NCBI GenBank assembly: GCA_002722315.1
Contig: PBLG01000010.1
Coordinates: 1-64,000 of the forward strand
Length of the DNA: 64,000 bases
Source of the DNA: Lysobacterales bacterium
GTDB taxonomy: Bacteria > Pseudomonadota > Gammaproteobacteria > Xanthomonadales > Wenzhouxiangellaceae
Direction of reading: 5' to 3'
The notes beneath the pieces are model-generated. The model searched no databases and was not told where the DNA came from. It saw only the letters and a program-made list of their open reading frames with translations. Shown here piece by piece: positions 35,617-44,945 of this stretch; positions within the stretch are counted from its first letter, which is position 1; each line of letters opens with the position of its first letter. The position numbers and the translations under genes are program-made.

Positions 35617-35815
35617 TGAAACTCGGCTCCTTGCTTTACGCGATGCAACGACCGCATGTGCGGCTCCAACAGCGCGGTGGCGACAGTTTTGGAAATCGGC
35701 GCCGGCGGCGCCGCTATAGGCAATTGCTTACCGCCGACCGCATGGTCCGGCAGGCGTAGAGGGAGTATAAACGCCCCGTTTCCTGATTCCAAGCGGTATC
35801 TGGCGCGGCGCCGGG
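35617..35815. other. intergenic region between TRAP operon end and the unknown gene
   Basis: About 200 bp. It contains the GC-rich palindrome GGCGCCGGCGGCGCC at about 35697-35711 but no T-run, so it is not a standard terminator. Nothing else was recognised. Confidence 0.5.
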
Positions 35816-37087
35816 CTACATCCTGCCCGCCAGCCAAAGGCTCAGCCCCGGCCACCAGGTGATGATCAGCAGCGCGACCAGCAACCAGCCGAGAAACGGC
35901 AGGGTCGAGCGGTAGATGACCAGGATGTCCTTGTTGAACCTGTGGCTTGCAAGAAAGAGATTGATACCGACCGGCGGGGTGCAGTAGCCGATCTGCAGGT
36001 TGGCGAGGAAGATGATGCCGAGATGCACCGGGTCGACACCGAAGGCCAGCGCGATCGGGATGATCAGCGGCGCCATGATGACCAGCGCGGCGAAGATGTC
36101 GAGAATCATGCCGACGATCAGCAGCAGGATGTTGATCATGACCAGGAACATGTACTTGTTCGAGATCCACGGCTCGACCGACTCGAACAGGCGCTGCGGC
36201 ACCTGGGTGTCGATCATGATGTTGGTCGAGGCCATGGACACGCCCAGCACCACCAGGATTGCACCGACCAGTACCATGGATTCGGCGATGATGCCGGGCA
36301 GCTTCTTCCAGGCGATATCGCGCCGGATCGCGACCAGCGTGACGATGACCCAGGCCGCGGTCACCACGGCGGCCTCGATGACCAGCAGATAGCCGCCGTA
36401 GATACCGCCAAGCACCACGAACGGCAGCGGCAGTTCCCAGAGCGCGGCCTTGAGGCTGGGGCCGATCGGAGGTTTTGGGGTTTCATCTTTCGGCAGATGA
36501 ATGCCGGCGCGCATGGCCCAGCCGGCCATCAGCAGCAGCATCAGCAGACCCGGCAGGATCCCGGCCAGAAACAGCTCTTCGATACGAATGCCCTGCCCCG
36601 GTGCGACCTGCTGGGCGACCACGGCGTAGAGGATCAACGGCAGCGATGGGGCAAACAGCACCCCCATGCTGGAGCCGGCCGTGACCAGGCCCAGCGAAAA
36701 TCTTTCCGGGTAGCCGGCCTTGAGCAAGGCCGGCAGCATAAGCGAGCCCAGGGCGACCACCGTGATGCCCGAAGCGCCGGTGAACGCGGTCATCAGCGCG
36801 AACAGGCCCAGCCCGAGTATGGCAAGCCCGCCCGGCATCCAGCCGAACATGGCGCGCGTGAGGTCGACCAGACGCTCGGGCGTTCTCGAATGGGACAAGA
36901 GTACGCCGGCAAAGGTGAACAACGGCAGCGCGACCAGCACCGGCAGTTCGCCGATGCGCTGGAACTCCATCACCACCAGGGTCATGTTCAGGCCCTGGTC
37001 GTTGAATGCGGCGAGCGCGCCCAGCGCGATGACCGCGAACAACGGCATGCCGAGCAGCGCCAGCAGCGCGAGCAGGATCAGCAGCAT
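35816..37087 (-). CDS. dctM: TRAP transporter large permease DctM
   Basis: A 423-residue permease with about twelve membrane segments: GMPLFAVIALG at the start, FALMTAFTGASGITVVALG, and the TRAP-specific QIGYCTPPVGINLFLASHRF near the C-terminus. It forms the sodium-coupled pore with DctQ for a periplasmic binding protein. It begins one base after the dctQ stop and ends the operon folD-tatT-dctP-dctQ-dctM. Confidence 0.94.
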   Translation of the reverse strand: MLLILLALLALLGMPLFAVIALGALAAFNDQGLNMTLVVMEFQRIGELPVLVALPLFTFAGVLLSHSRTPERLVDLTRAMFGWMPGGLAILGLGLFALMTAFTGASGITVVALGSLMLPALLKAGYPERFSLGLVTAGSSMGVLFAPSLPLILYAVVAQQVAPGQGIRIEELFLAGILPGLLMLLLMAGWAMRAGIHLPKDETPKPPIGPSLKAALWELPLPFVVLGGIYGGYLLVIEAAVVTAAWVIVTLVAIRRDIAWKKLPGIIAESMVLVGAILVVLGVSMASTNIMIDTQVPQRLFESVEPWISNKYMFLVMINILLLIVGMILDIFAALVIMAPLIIPIALAFGVDPVHLGIIFLANLQIGYCTPPVGINLFLASHRFNKDILVIYRSTLPFLGWLLVALLIITWWPGLSLWLAGRM

Positions 37088-37088
37088 C

Positions 37089-37616
37089 TCAGCGCTCCGG
37101 CCTGCGGGCCGAATACAGCGCGAACGCGTGGCGCATGAACCGCCAGCCCATCAGCGCAAATCCAATCGGAATGATGATCAGCACGCCCCAGCGCGGGACG
37201 TTGAGGAAGGCGATGTCGTTCATCTGAATCTCGAGCTGGAGCAGGCTGACGCTCGCAGCCGCCAGCGTGACGCAGATCAGCGCCGTCAACAGGTACATGG
37301 CGCGCTGCACCCAGGGCTGTACTTTGTCGGGCAGCCGGTGCAGCAGTACGTCGATCTTGATGTGGCGGGCCTGGCCGGCCGCCAGCACGCCGGCCAGCAT
37401 GGTGATCCAGAGCACGCCGGCGCGCATCGCGTCGTCGGCCCAGGCCAGCGAGCTGTCGGCGAAGTTGCGAAGCCCGATCTGGGCCAGGCCGATCATCACG
37501 ATCGCGATGAATATCGCGCTGAGCAGTCCGACTTCCAGGTTCCGGACGAGGCCGCCGCCGTGGTTTCCGATCGTCGGATCTTCCGATCCCGTGGTCTCCG
37601 GCTGAATCCCGCTCAT
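37089..37616 (-). CDS. dctQ: TRAP transporter small permease DctQ
   Basis: A 175-residue protein with four membrane segments starting after a polar N-terminus of about 25 residues. The stretch LRNFADSSLAWADDAMRAGVLWITMLAG is the typical DctQ core. Its ATG overlaps the dctP stop by four bases. It binds DctM to form the membrane unit. Confidence 0.9.
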   Translation of the reverse strand: MSGIQPETTGSEDPTIGNHGGGLVRNLEVGLLSAIFIAIVMIGLAQIGLRNFADSSLAWADDAMRAGVLWITMLAGVLAAGQARHIKIDVLLHRLPDKVQPWVQRAMYLLTALICVTLAAASVSLLQLEIQMNDIAFLNVPRWGVLIIIPIGFALMGWRFMRHAFALYSARRPER

Positions 37617-38623
37617 TGGTCCTGCGACCGAATCTCTTCAAGGCGCTCGCGCAGGCGCTCGATGCCCGGCACTTCGAATTCGCCCGAGGCCAGCATTTCA
37701 TCCAGCACCTGGTTCGAAATCCGCTGCCATTCGCGCACGTCGTCCCGATCGGGCTCCACGATCTCGATGCCCTGCTCCACCAGCGCTTCGCGGGCGTCGC
37801 TATTCTCGTTGACCGTCTGGGCTTCCTGTTCGCGCAGCGCCTCTCCGAACACGGTCAGCCAGACGGCGCGATGTTCGGGCGAGATTCGTTCGAAGGCCTT
37901 GCGGTCCACCGCCATCACGCCGGCCGTCATCAGCACCGGCAGGTCCAGCATGTACTTGGCGCGGGTATGCCACTGCAGAATGATGGCGCCGGACATGGTG
38001 TTGGCGAACGTGTTGATGGTCCCGGTCTGCAGCGCGGTGTAGACGTCGGCCAGGCTCAGCGGAACGGCGCTTGCACCGATGCGCTCCAGCGTGCGGCGCG
38101 ACAGCGGATCGTTTTCCGGAATCCACACCCGAAGACTGGAGGACACGTCATCGGTACTGGCGATGCGCTCGCGCGAGAAAAGATATGCGAATCCACCGTT
38201 GGTGATTGCTGGCGCGACCATGCCGGCCTCGTGCAGCGCGTCCAGGATGAAGGGATCGAACTCGTCGCGCAGCTGGGCCAGTTCCGACGCGTTCTTGAAC
38301 TGGAACGGCAGTGAATACAGGTTGGTTTCGGGCGCGACACCGGCCAGTTCTCCGACCGTGAATACGCCGCCCTGCAGCTGGCCCAGCTTCATCCGGCGCA
38401 GCACCATGTCGGATCCGCCCATGACGCCGCCGGGGTAGAAACGCGTCACGACCTTGCCGTCGGTCTGCGCCTTGACTTCATCGGCCGCGGCGTTGAGCAC
38501 TTCCATCCAGCTCGAGCCATCCGGCGCAAGCGTGGCAATCTTGAGCTGCTGGGCGGCAAGCGGCGCCGCGCTGAACGCCAGGGCCAGAAGCAACGTACCC
38601 GCGAAGATGATGTTTTTCGTCAT
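37613..38623 (-). CDS. dctP: TRAP transporter substrate-binding protein DctP (TatP(T) type)
   Basis: A 336-residue periplasmic binding protein. Signal peptide MTKNIIFAGTLLLALAFSA ends near PLAAQQ. The mature part starts LKIATLAPDGSSWMEVL and has FYPGGVMGGSDMVLRRMKLGQLQGG and WQRISNQVLDEML, the DctP/DUF family pattern. The start at 38621-38623 has AAGGAAAA upstream; a longer frame to 38665 has no such site. The neighbouring TatT lipoprotein suggests the TPAT branch, where a TPR protein helps deliver a hydrophobic or carboxylate ligand; the ligand is unknown. Confidence 0.92.
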   Translation of the reverse strand: MTKNIIFAGTLLLALAFSAAPLAAQQLKIATLAPDGSSWMEVLNAAADEVKAQTDGKVVTRFYPGGVMGGSDMVLRRMKLGQLQGGVFTVGELAGVAPETNLYSLPFQFKNASELAQLRDEFDPFILDALHEAGMVAPAITNGGFAYLFSRERIASTDDVSSSLRVWIPENDPLSRRTLERIGASAVPLSLADVYTALQTGTINTFANTMSGAIILQWHTRAKYMLDLPVLMTAGVMAVDRKAFERISPEHRAVWLTVFGEALREQEAQTVNENSDAREALVEQGIEIVEPDRDDVREWQRISNQVLDEMLASGEFEVPGIERLRERLEEIRSQDQ

Positions 38624-38661
38624 TCGGTTTTCCTTGCAGTTCCGGGTCGTCCAAGGTCCGG

Positions 38662-39513
38662 TCAAAAAAAGATGTCGTCGGTCCGAGCCAGCAGTTCGCG
38701 AGCCCGCGCCTTGGCGATGCGGTTGGCCAGCACGTAGCCGGGCTGATCGGCGTCGGCCGCCAGCACTTCCTCCAGCAGTTCGACATAGAGTTCGCGATCA
38801 AACACCAGCCGCGCGTATTCGTCGGCCATGAACACGTTCACCATCAGGTTCCGGCCCGAAGAGACCTCGCGCGCGCGCTGAAAATACTGCTCGGCCAGGT
38901 CGGGACGCCCGCCCGCGGCAGGCGGGCGCTGACTGTTGAGCACGCCCAGGTAGAGCCATACCGCGCCGTCGTCGTGTTCGGGCGCCATCCCCGCCACCGT
39001 CTCCAGCAGCAGCTCTGCCTTGGGCAGGTCGGCCAGCGCGCTGTAATCGCTGCTGGCCGAGGCGATCCAGGTCACCCATGCCGTGCCCAGCGCGTAGGCC
39101 ATATCGACATCCCCGGGTTGCAGTTCCGCGACGCGCTGCTCGAACGCCTCGAACGATTTCTCGCCCGCATTGCACAACGGCGTTTTTTCTAGGCAGGTCG
39201 CGCGCCGGGCGTAACCGAGCGCGCGTGCGCTCATCCGCCGTGCGCCGTCGGCGTCTTCGACGAAAAGACTGGCGTAGGTGCCGGTCATCGAGGCCAGGTT
39301 GACCAGCAGGTCGGCGTCGTCGGGATTGGCCTGGCGACGGGCCTCGAGAATCAGCAGGAACGCCGGCAGCCCACGCTCGACGACCAGCGGCTCGTCGTAG
39401 TTGACCACCGCCTGCTCCAGATCGGTCGCGAAGTTGGAGGTGGCGCGGTCGATCAGCGCGCCGCAGCCGCCGATCAGCAATGCGGCCGCCATCAACGAAA
39501 GCCTCGCAATCAT
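38662..39513 (-). CDS. TatT-type TPR lipoprotein of the TRAP transporter
   Basis: A 283-residue lipoprotein with lipobox LIGGC (Cys17) and a helical TPR-like body that includes [22 protein letters not shown] and [22 protein letters not shown], resembling the TatT (T) component described for Treponema TPAT transporters. Its gene lies directly before dctP, as in those operons. The ATG overlaps the folD stop by four bases. It probably assembles as a trimer that docks the P component. Confidence 0.85.
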   Translation of the reverse strand: MIARLSLMAAALLIGGCGALIDRATSNFATDLEQAVVNYDEPLVVERGLPAFLLILEARRQANPDDADLLVNLASMTGTYASLFVEDADGARRMSARALGYARRATCLEKTPLCNAGEKSFEAFEQRVAELQPGDVDMAYALGTAWVTWIASASSDYSALADLPKAELLLETVAGMAPEHDDGAVWLYLGVLNSQRPPAAGGRPDLAEQYFQRAREVSSGRNLMVNVFMADEYARLVFDRELYVELLEEVLAADADQPGYVLANRIAKARARELLARTDDIFF

Positions 39514-40382
39514 GGCGAAAGGACCACCAGCCCGCCGGCCTCGGCCGTGTTCTGCATCAGCGTGGCCACCGTCATCGGCCCCACCCCGCCCGGCACCGGC
39601 GTTATCCAGGAGGCGCGCCGACTGGCGGCCTCGAAATCGAGGTCTCCGCGAACCCGGCCTTCCGGATCGCGGTGTATGCCGATGTCCACGGCCACGGTGC
39701 CCGGCTGTATCCAGTCGGCGTCTACCACGCCCGGCTTGCCGACCGCGACGAACAGGTACTCGGCCTGGCGCACCAGCGATTCCAGGTTCCTGGTGAACCG
39801 GTGCGCCACCGTCACCGTGGCGCCGGCCAGCAGCAGTTCGAGCGCCAGCGGTCGACCGACGATATTGGACGCGCCGACGACCACCGCGTGCTTGCTCTTG
39901 GTATCCAGACCGTAGGCGTTGAGCAGCGTCATCACGCCGCGCGGCGTGCACGGCCTGAGCCCGGGATTGCGCAGCGCGAGCCGGCCGACATTCAGCGGAT
40001 GGAAGCCGTCGACGTCCTTTTCGGCCGAAATTCGCCGGGTCACCGCGTGCTCGTCCATGTGCGGCGGCAGCGGCAGCTGCACCAGGATCCCGTCGATCTC
40101 GTCGTCTGCGTTGAGCTGATCGATCAGCGCCAGCAGGCTTTTCTGGTCCGAGCCGTGGGTCAGGCGGTAGTCGCGCGAGACGATCCCGGCGCGAGCACAG
40201 GCCTTGACCTTGTTACCCACGTAGATGTCGGAGGCGGGGTCGTCGCCGATCAGCACCACGGCCAGCCCGGGCGGACGCTCGCCGCGCTTCGCACCGTTGG
40301 CCACGGCCTGGGCGACGTTGGCGATCAGCCTGTCGGCGATCGCCCGTCCGTCGAGGATGGATGCTTGGGTGTCTTCAGACAT
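39510..40382 (-). CDS. folD: bifunctional methylenetetrahydrofolate dehydrogenase/cyclohydrolase
   Basis: A 290-residue FolD enzyme of one-carbon metabolism. DNA-level order places it first in an operon with the TRAP genes. Motifs: [17 protein letters not shown] with the catalytic Lys, [19 protein letters not shown], the NADP loop [11 protein letters not shown], and the terminal [18 protein letters not shown]. Length is normal. Confidence 0.96.
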   Translation of the reverse strand: MSEDTQASILDGRAIADRLIANVAQAVANGAKRGERPPGLAVVLIGDDPASDIYVGNKVKACARAGIVSRDYRLTHGSDQKSLLALIDQLNADDEIDGILVQLPLPPHMDEHAVTRRISAEKDVDGFHPLNVGRLALRNPGLRPCTPRGVMTLLNAYGLDTKSKHAVVVGASNIVGRPLALELLLAGATVTVAHRFTRNLESLVRQAEYLFVAVGKPGVVDADWIQPGTVAVDIGIHRDPEGRVRGDLDFEAASRRASWITPVPGGVGPMTVATLMQNTAEAGGLVVLSP

Positions 40383-40445
40383 GGTCGCTATTGTACCGGC
40401 GTGCTCGCGAACGGTTCGATAAGGTTCAATCGCCGCTCGGTCGGC

Positions 40446-41420
40446 TCAGTCGATGTCCGCCAGCCACTCGCCGGCCTTTCGCCCGCTGGTCCATGCGCCT
40501 TCGACACGACTGCCCGAAAGCCAGTCCCCGGCGATGGCCAGGCGCCGTTCCGCATCGGTGATCGTTCCCCGCTCGAGCGGGTAGCAGGCCTGCGCGTATC
40601 GCCAGCGGTGCGCGGTGCATCCGGCCGTCTCGGGCAACGCTTCTCCGACCAGTTCGCCGAAAGCCGCGGCAAGGAGCTCGGCCTGTTCCTCCGCCGGCGC
40701 CTCCAGGTGCGCCCGCGACCAGTCCGCCGATGCATGCAGCACCCAGTCGTTGCCCTCGCGCCCCGGCTTCGATGAGTTGCGCGCCACCCAGGACAGCGCG
40801 CCCGAATGGTTGATGAAGGCTGCATCGAAGCCGGGGTCGAAGGGTTTTCTGAACGACAGCATGCCGGCGACGCATGGATTGAAGGCGATACCAGCAATCG
40901 GGTCATGGAGCGGATCGGGTTCGCCGAGCAGCGCCGCGGTCTGTGCCGGCGGCGCGGTGATCAGAAGCCTGCGAGCCTGCAGTCGCTCACCCGAGCCCAG
41001 TTCGAGCCGCCACTCCCTGTCGAATTCAAGTTCAGCCACGCGCTGCTCGAAGCGGCAGTCCAGGTCGGCGGCGTAGTGACGACAGACTGCATTCATGCCC
41101 GGCACGGCGACGAACCGCGACACTTCTTCCGGATCACCGTGAGCCGATCTGTCGCCGATGACGGCCAGTTTGGGACGCCAGGGCTGAACCAGGCCGGCAT
41201 CCTGCCATTGCTGAAGCTGGCGGCCGAACGCCGCACTGCGCGCGGTGAAGTACTGGGCGCCGTGATCGAAGCGTGCGCCGTCCCGACGGCGCGTTGCGCT
41301 GCGTCCACCCGGCCCGCGGGACTTCTCGAGCACCACGACCTTGCGCCCGGCCGCGGCCATAGCGCGCGCCGCCGTGAGTCCGGCCCAGCCTGCCCCGATA
41401 ACCAGCGTATCTATGCTCAT
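40446..41420 (-). CDS. renalase-like FAD-dependent oxidoreductase
   Basis: A 324-residue flavoprotein with an N-terminal Rossmann motif VIGAGWAGLTAARAM, the EKSRGPGGRSATRR loop, FDHGAQYFTAR, and the C-terminal FAD segment AGDWLSGSRVEGAWTSG. This is the bacterial renalase/NAD(P)-FAD amine oxidase-like family; substrates may be isomeric dihydronicotinamides. It begins directly after the lipocalin stop. Confidence 0.88.
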   Translation of the reverse strand: MSIDTLVIGAGWAGLTAARAMAAAGRKVVVLEKSRGPGGRSATRRRDGARFDHGAQYFTARSAAFGRQLQQWQDAGLVQPWRPKLAVIGDRSAHGDPEEVSRFVAVPGMNAVCRHYAADLDCRFEQRVAELEFDREWRLELGSGERLQARRLLITAPPAQTAALLGEPDPLHDPIAGIAFNPCVAGMLSFRKPFDPGFDAAFINHSGALSWVARNSSKPGREGNDWVLHASADWSRAHLEAPAEEQAELLAAAFGELVGEALPETAGCTAHRWRYAQACYPLERGTITDAERRLAIAGDWLSGSRVEGAWTSGRKAGEWLADID

Positions 41421-41966
41421 CTATCCGTCCTGCCTGGTGCGGGTCACGTTGCCGGTATCGAATCCCTGCCGCTCGGCCTCGGCGAGGAGTTCATCGATTC
41501 GAGTTTCCGGCAGCGACGGTTTTCGCGCCAGGATCCAGAGATATTCGCGCGACGGCGCGCCGATCAGCGCCGAACCATAGTCGTCGGCCAGTGCCATGAC
41601 CTGGTAATCGCCCCAGACGAACGGCAGCCAGCTCAGCCAACGCGGGGCGAACCGCACCTTCAGCGCCGCTTCGCGATCGGGATCCGGGCGCCGTGCCACG
41701 CCTTCGGCTTCATCCGGTTCGCCGCCGGGCAACTCGCAGCGGTTGACCACCTTGATTCGTCCGCTCTCCAGCAGCGTGTACTCGGCCGTGACGTTCGCCG
41801 CACACTGGTCCTGGAACCGGTTGGGCAGCCGAGCGATCTCGTACCACAGCCCCTGGTATCGATCCAGGTCCACCGATTCGACCAGCTCCAGGGGATGGTC
41901 CTGGGCGGCCAGCCTTGCCGGCCAGAACACGCTGGCCATCATCAAAACCACCGACGCGCTTGTCAT
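41421..41966 (-). CDS. lipocalin family protein
   Basis: A 181-residue exported lipocalin. After a signal (MTSASVVLMMASVFWPARLAAQ) the body begins VESVDLDRYQGLWYEIARLPNRFQ, the Blc/Rv lipocalin first motif, and ends with YLWILARKPSLPE. No lipobox Cys is present, so it would be periplasmic rather than anchored. The ATG at 41964-41966 follows the upstream gene stop by four bases. It binds a small hydrophobic ligand by family. Confidence 0.9.
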   Translation of the reverse strand: MTSASVVLMMASVFWPARLAAQDHPLELVESVDLDRYQGLWYEIARLPNRFQDQCAANVTAEYTLLESGRIKVVNRCELPGGEPDEAEGVARRPDPDREAALKVRFAPRWLSWLPFVWGDYQVMALADDYGSALIGAPSREYLWILARKPSLPETRIDELLAEAERQGFDTGNVTRTRQDG

Positions 41967-41970
41967 CAGA

Positions 41971-42750
41971 TCAACCCGCAAGTTCGAGATCCTCCAGCTC
42001 GGACTCGGTAAAGCCCGCGTCCAGCCGAGCCTGGTGATTGAACGGCCCACGCAGCCCGCCGGCATAGTACTCGCGCAGCAGCGAACGGAAAGTGGCTTCC
42101 GGCGCCAGGCCGCGCTGTTCGCACAAATACCGGAACCAGCGGCTGCCTATCGCCACGTGGCGCACTTCCTCTTCGAGGATGATCTCCAGGCAGGCCACCG
42201 AGGCATGGTCCCCGGCATTGCGCAGCTTTTCGATCATGCCCGGCGTCACGTCGAGCCCGCGCGCCTCGAGCACCCTGGGCACCAGCGCCATACGCACCAA
42301 TGGATCGTGCGCGGTCTGTTCGGCCATTTCCCAAAGACCGTTGTGCGCCGGCAGGTCGCCGTAGGCCGCGCCCATTTCGTGCAGGCGCGTCTCGAGCAGC
42401 CTGAAATGCCGGGCCTCGTCGAACGCCACGCTCAGCCAGTCCCGGTAATAGTCCCCCGGCATGCCGGCAAAGCGCAGCGCGGCGTCCAGCGCCAGGTTGA
42501 TGGCATTGAACTCGATGTGTGCGACCGCGTGCAGGAGCGCGATACGACCCTGCACCGAGCCCAGCCCGCGCCGCGGCAGGCTGGCCGGAGAGACAAGCCC
42601 AGGGCGTTCCGGACGACCGGCCCGGCACGATCGCGGATCCTCATGCTGGACCGCATCGGCCGAAAAGCCGCTCCATAGTGAATCGACCCGGCGGCACTTG
42701 ACCGCCGGGTCGCATTCTTCAAGCGCGTCGGCGACGTCCGCCCAGCGCAT
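41971..42750 (-). CDS. DUF455 ferritin-like protein
   Basis: A 259-residue di-iron-type four-helix protein. Metal ligands are in HAVAHIEFNAINLALD, AFDEARHFRLLETRL, and EEEVRHVAIG. DUF455 proteins are predicted ferritin-like; the reaction is unknown. The ATG overlaps the icd stop (TGATG), so it is translationally coupled to icd. Confidence 0.88.
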   Translation of the reverse strand: MRWADVADALEECDPAVKCRRVDSLWSGFSADAVQHEDPRSCRAGRPERPGLVSPASLPRRGLGSVQGRIALLHAVAHIEFNAINLALDAALRFAGMPGDYYRDWLSVAFDEARHFRLLETRLHEMGAAYGDLPAHNGLWEMAEQTAHDPLVRMALVPRVLEARGLDVTPGMIEKLRNAGDHASVACLEIILEEEVRHVAIGSRWFRYLCEQRGLAPEATFRSLLREYYAGGLRGPFNHQARLDAGFTESELEDLELAG

Positions 42751-44003
42751 CAGGAAGCGTTGATGGCCTCGACCAGCGCATCGGCGAACCCGGAGGTGGA
42801 AACTTCCGTGGCGTTGTCGATCTGGCGGGCGAAATCGTAGGTCACGATGCCCTTGGCCACGACCTGTTCGAATGCCCGCTCGATCATCCGGCCGACTTCC
42901 GACCAGCCGATGTAGTCGAACATCATCACGCCGGAGAACAGCAGCGAGGACGGGTTGACCTTGTCCTTGCCCGCGTACTTGGGCGCGGTGCCGTGGGTGG
43001 CTTCGAAAACGGCCACGTTGTCGGCCATGTTGGAGCCCGGCGCGATGCCGATGCCGCCTACCGATGCAGCCGCCGAATCCGAAAGGTAATCGCCGTTCAG
43101 GTTCATCGTGGCCAGCACGTCGAACTCGCCCGGGCGAAGCTGAAGCAGCTGGAACATGATGTCGGCGATCCGATCCTTGATCACGATCTTGCCCTCGGGC
43201 CGCTTGCCGTCGTGCTTGTCCCAGAGTTCGTCTTCGGTGATGGTCACGTCGCCGAACTCCTGGGCCGCGACCTCATAGCCCCACTTGCGGAAGGCGCCCT
43301 CGGTGAACTTCATGATGTTGCCCTTGTGCACCAGCGTCACCGACTCGCGCTTGTTCTCGATCGCGTACTCGATGGCCTTGCGCACCAGCCGCTTCGTGCC
43401 GAATTCAGAGATCGGCTTCACGCCCAGGCCGGCGTCGTCGAAGAACTTCGCGCCCATTTCGTTGCGCAGGAAGTCGGCCAGCTTCTTGTTCTCCGGCGTT
43501 CCGGATTCGAACTCGATGCCCGAGTAAACGTCCTCGGTGTTCTCGCGAAAGATCACGACGTCGAAGTCTTCGGGCTTGCGCAGCGGCGACGGCACGCCCT
43601 TGTAGTACTTGACCGGACGGACACAGGCATAGAGATCCAGCGTCTGTCGCAGCGAAACGTTGAGCGAGCGAAAGCCTTCGCCCACCGGGGTCGTCAGCGG
43701 ACCCTTGATGGCCACGTTCAGTTCCTTGATCGCGTCGAGCGTTTCCTGCGGGAAATAATCGCCGTCGTAGATACCGGCGGCCTTCTCGCCCAGGAACAAC
43801 TCGGCCCAGTGCACCTTGCGCTTGCCGCCGTAGGCCTTCTCGACCGCGGCATCCCAGACCTTGAGACAGGCCGGCGTGATGTCGACGCCGATGCCGTCGC
43901 CCTCGATGAAACCGAGGATCGGGTCATCGGGTACGTTGAGCTTGTCGTTTTCGACCGAAATGCGGGTGCCGGCATCCGGCATTTTTACGTGTTGGTATCC
44001 CAT
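42750..44003 (-). CDS. icd: isocitrate dehydrogenase (NADP+)
   Basis: A 417-residue TCA-cycle enzyme. [18 protein letters not shown] contains the phosphorylatable Ser; [17 protein letters not shown] and [13 protein letters not shown] follow; and [17 protein letters not shown] keeps the Lys-Tyr pair that selects NADP+. Two ATGs are possible; I chose 44003 because GAGG is six bases upstream, while the one at 44009 abuts it. Confidence 0.95.
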   Translation of the reverse strand: MGYQHVKMPDAGTRISVENDKLNVPDDPILGFIEGDGIGVDITPACLKVWDAAVEKAYGGKRKVHWAELFLGEKAAGIYDGDYFPQETLDAIKELNVAIKGPLTTPVGEGFRSLNVSLRQTLDLYACVRPVKYYKGVPSPLRKPEDFDVVIFRENTEDVYSGIEFESGTPENKKLADFLRNEMGAKFFDDAGLGVKPISEFGTKRLVRKAIEYAIENKRESVTLVHKGNIMKFTEGAFRKWGYEVAAQEFGDVTITEDELWDKHDGKRPEGKIVIKDRIADIMFQLLQLRPGEFDVLATMNLNGDYLSDSAAASVGGIGIAPGSNMADNVAVFEATHGTAPKYAGKDKVNPSSLLFSGVMMFDYIGWSEVGRMIERAFEQVVAKGIVTYDFARQIDNATEVSTSGFADALVEAINAS

Positions 44004-44073
44004 GACCATCCTCTTTAACGATTGAATAATTCCGCAGGCTGTATTCTATCAGCTTGCCCTGTCGATCCTGCCC

Positions 44074-44934
44074 ATGGCGCCAAAGCCCTTAATCCCAGCG
44101 CAGGGCCCGGAATCCGGTCAAGCGCATTCCCCACGATCCGGACATGCACCGGCCCGCGGGCGGGCCGACTTGATCGGCAACGCCCGGGAACGGCCGGACG
44201 GATTCCCGCTCGTTGCCGCGGTCGCATCGGTCCTGGTGCACGCCGTCGTGATCGCAATGCTGGCGAGCACGCCGCTTCGGCCACCCGTCCGGTCGCCCGA
44301 AAACAACGTCATCACCATGCGCCTGATCCCGCGACCGGTGATCGATGAGCGCACACCCGCCGCCGATGTCCAGCCGCCGGAGGCAACGGTCGAGCCCGAC
44401 ACCGAGACGCCACCCGAACGCGAACCCGTCCCGGAGCCGGTCGCGGCATCGTCGAGCGACGAGCCCTCGACAAGCGATGCATCGACGATTTCCGAATCAG
44501 CCGAGGAACCCGCGCAGGCACGGACCGGCACGCTGCGCGCCACCATACTCGAACAGGTGCGTGCGCTGCCCGCCGAATCCGAGGGCGAGCGCGGCCCTGC
44601 CCTGCCGTGGATATCGAGCGGCGAGCCGATACCCGGCGTTCCGGGTGTCCGCGGCTGGATTTCGGCATACGTCGGGACGGTCGAGAGCAGCTCGGATACC
44701 TGGAAGGACAACGACGGCAGCAGCCGCGGGCGCTACGTGCTGGCCAACGGCACCGTGGTCTGCACCCGCCGCCGCGCGCCGACCATCGATGAACTGATGA
44801 ACCCATGGAAATCGACCGCGGTCACGATGGGCTCTATCTGCGGCCGCCAGCGACCCGACTCGCCCGACTTTTCCGACCCACGCGTCCAGCCGCCGCCGTC
44901 GTCCGTTGGAGGACCGCCGGCGGACGGCGAGTAG
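44074..44934 (+). CDS. TonB-like proline-rich membrane protein
   Basis: A 286-residue protein with a polar N-terminus, one membrane segment (LVAAVASVLVHAVVIAMLAS, about 46-65) of the kind seen in TonB/TolA-like proteins, and a long Pro/Glu/Ser-rich periplasmic stretch (PPEATVEPDTETPPEREPVPEP). The C-terminal 110 residues (GVRGWISAYVGTVESSSD, RYVLANGTVVCTRRR) do not show a TonB box-binding domain. It is divergent from icd and convergent with the kinase gene. Function unknown. Confidence 0.7.
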   Translation: MAPKPLIPAQGPESGQAHSPRSGHAPARGRADLIGNARERPDGFPLVAAVASVLVHAVVIAMLASTPLRPPVRSPENNVITMRLIPRPVIDERTPAADVQPPEATVEPDTETPPEREPVPEPVAASSSDEPSTSDASTISESAEEPAQARTGTLRATILEQVRALPAESEGERGPALPWISSGEPIPGVPGVRGWISAYVGTVESSSDTWKDNDGSSRGRYVLANGTVVCTRRRAPTIDELMNPWKSTAVTMGSICGRQRPDSPDFSDPRVQPPPSSVGGPPADGE

Positions 44935-44945
44935 TCACGTCGCCG

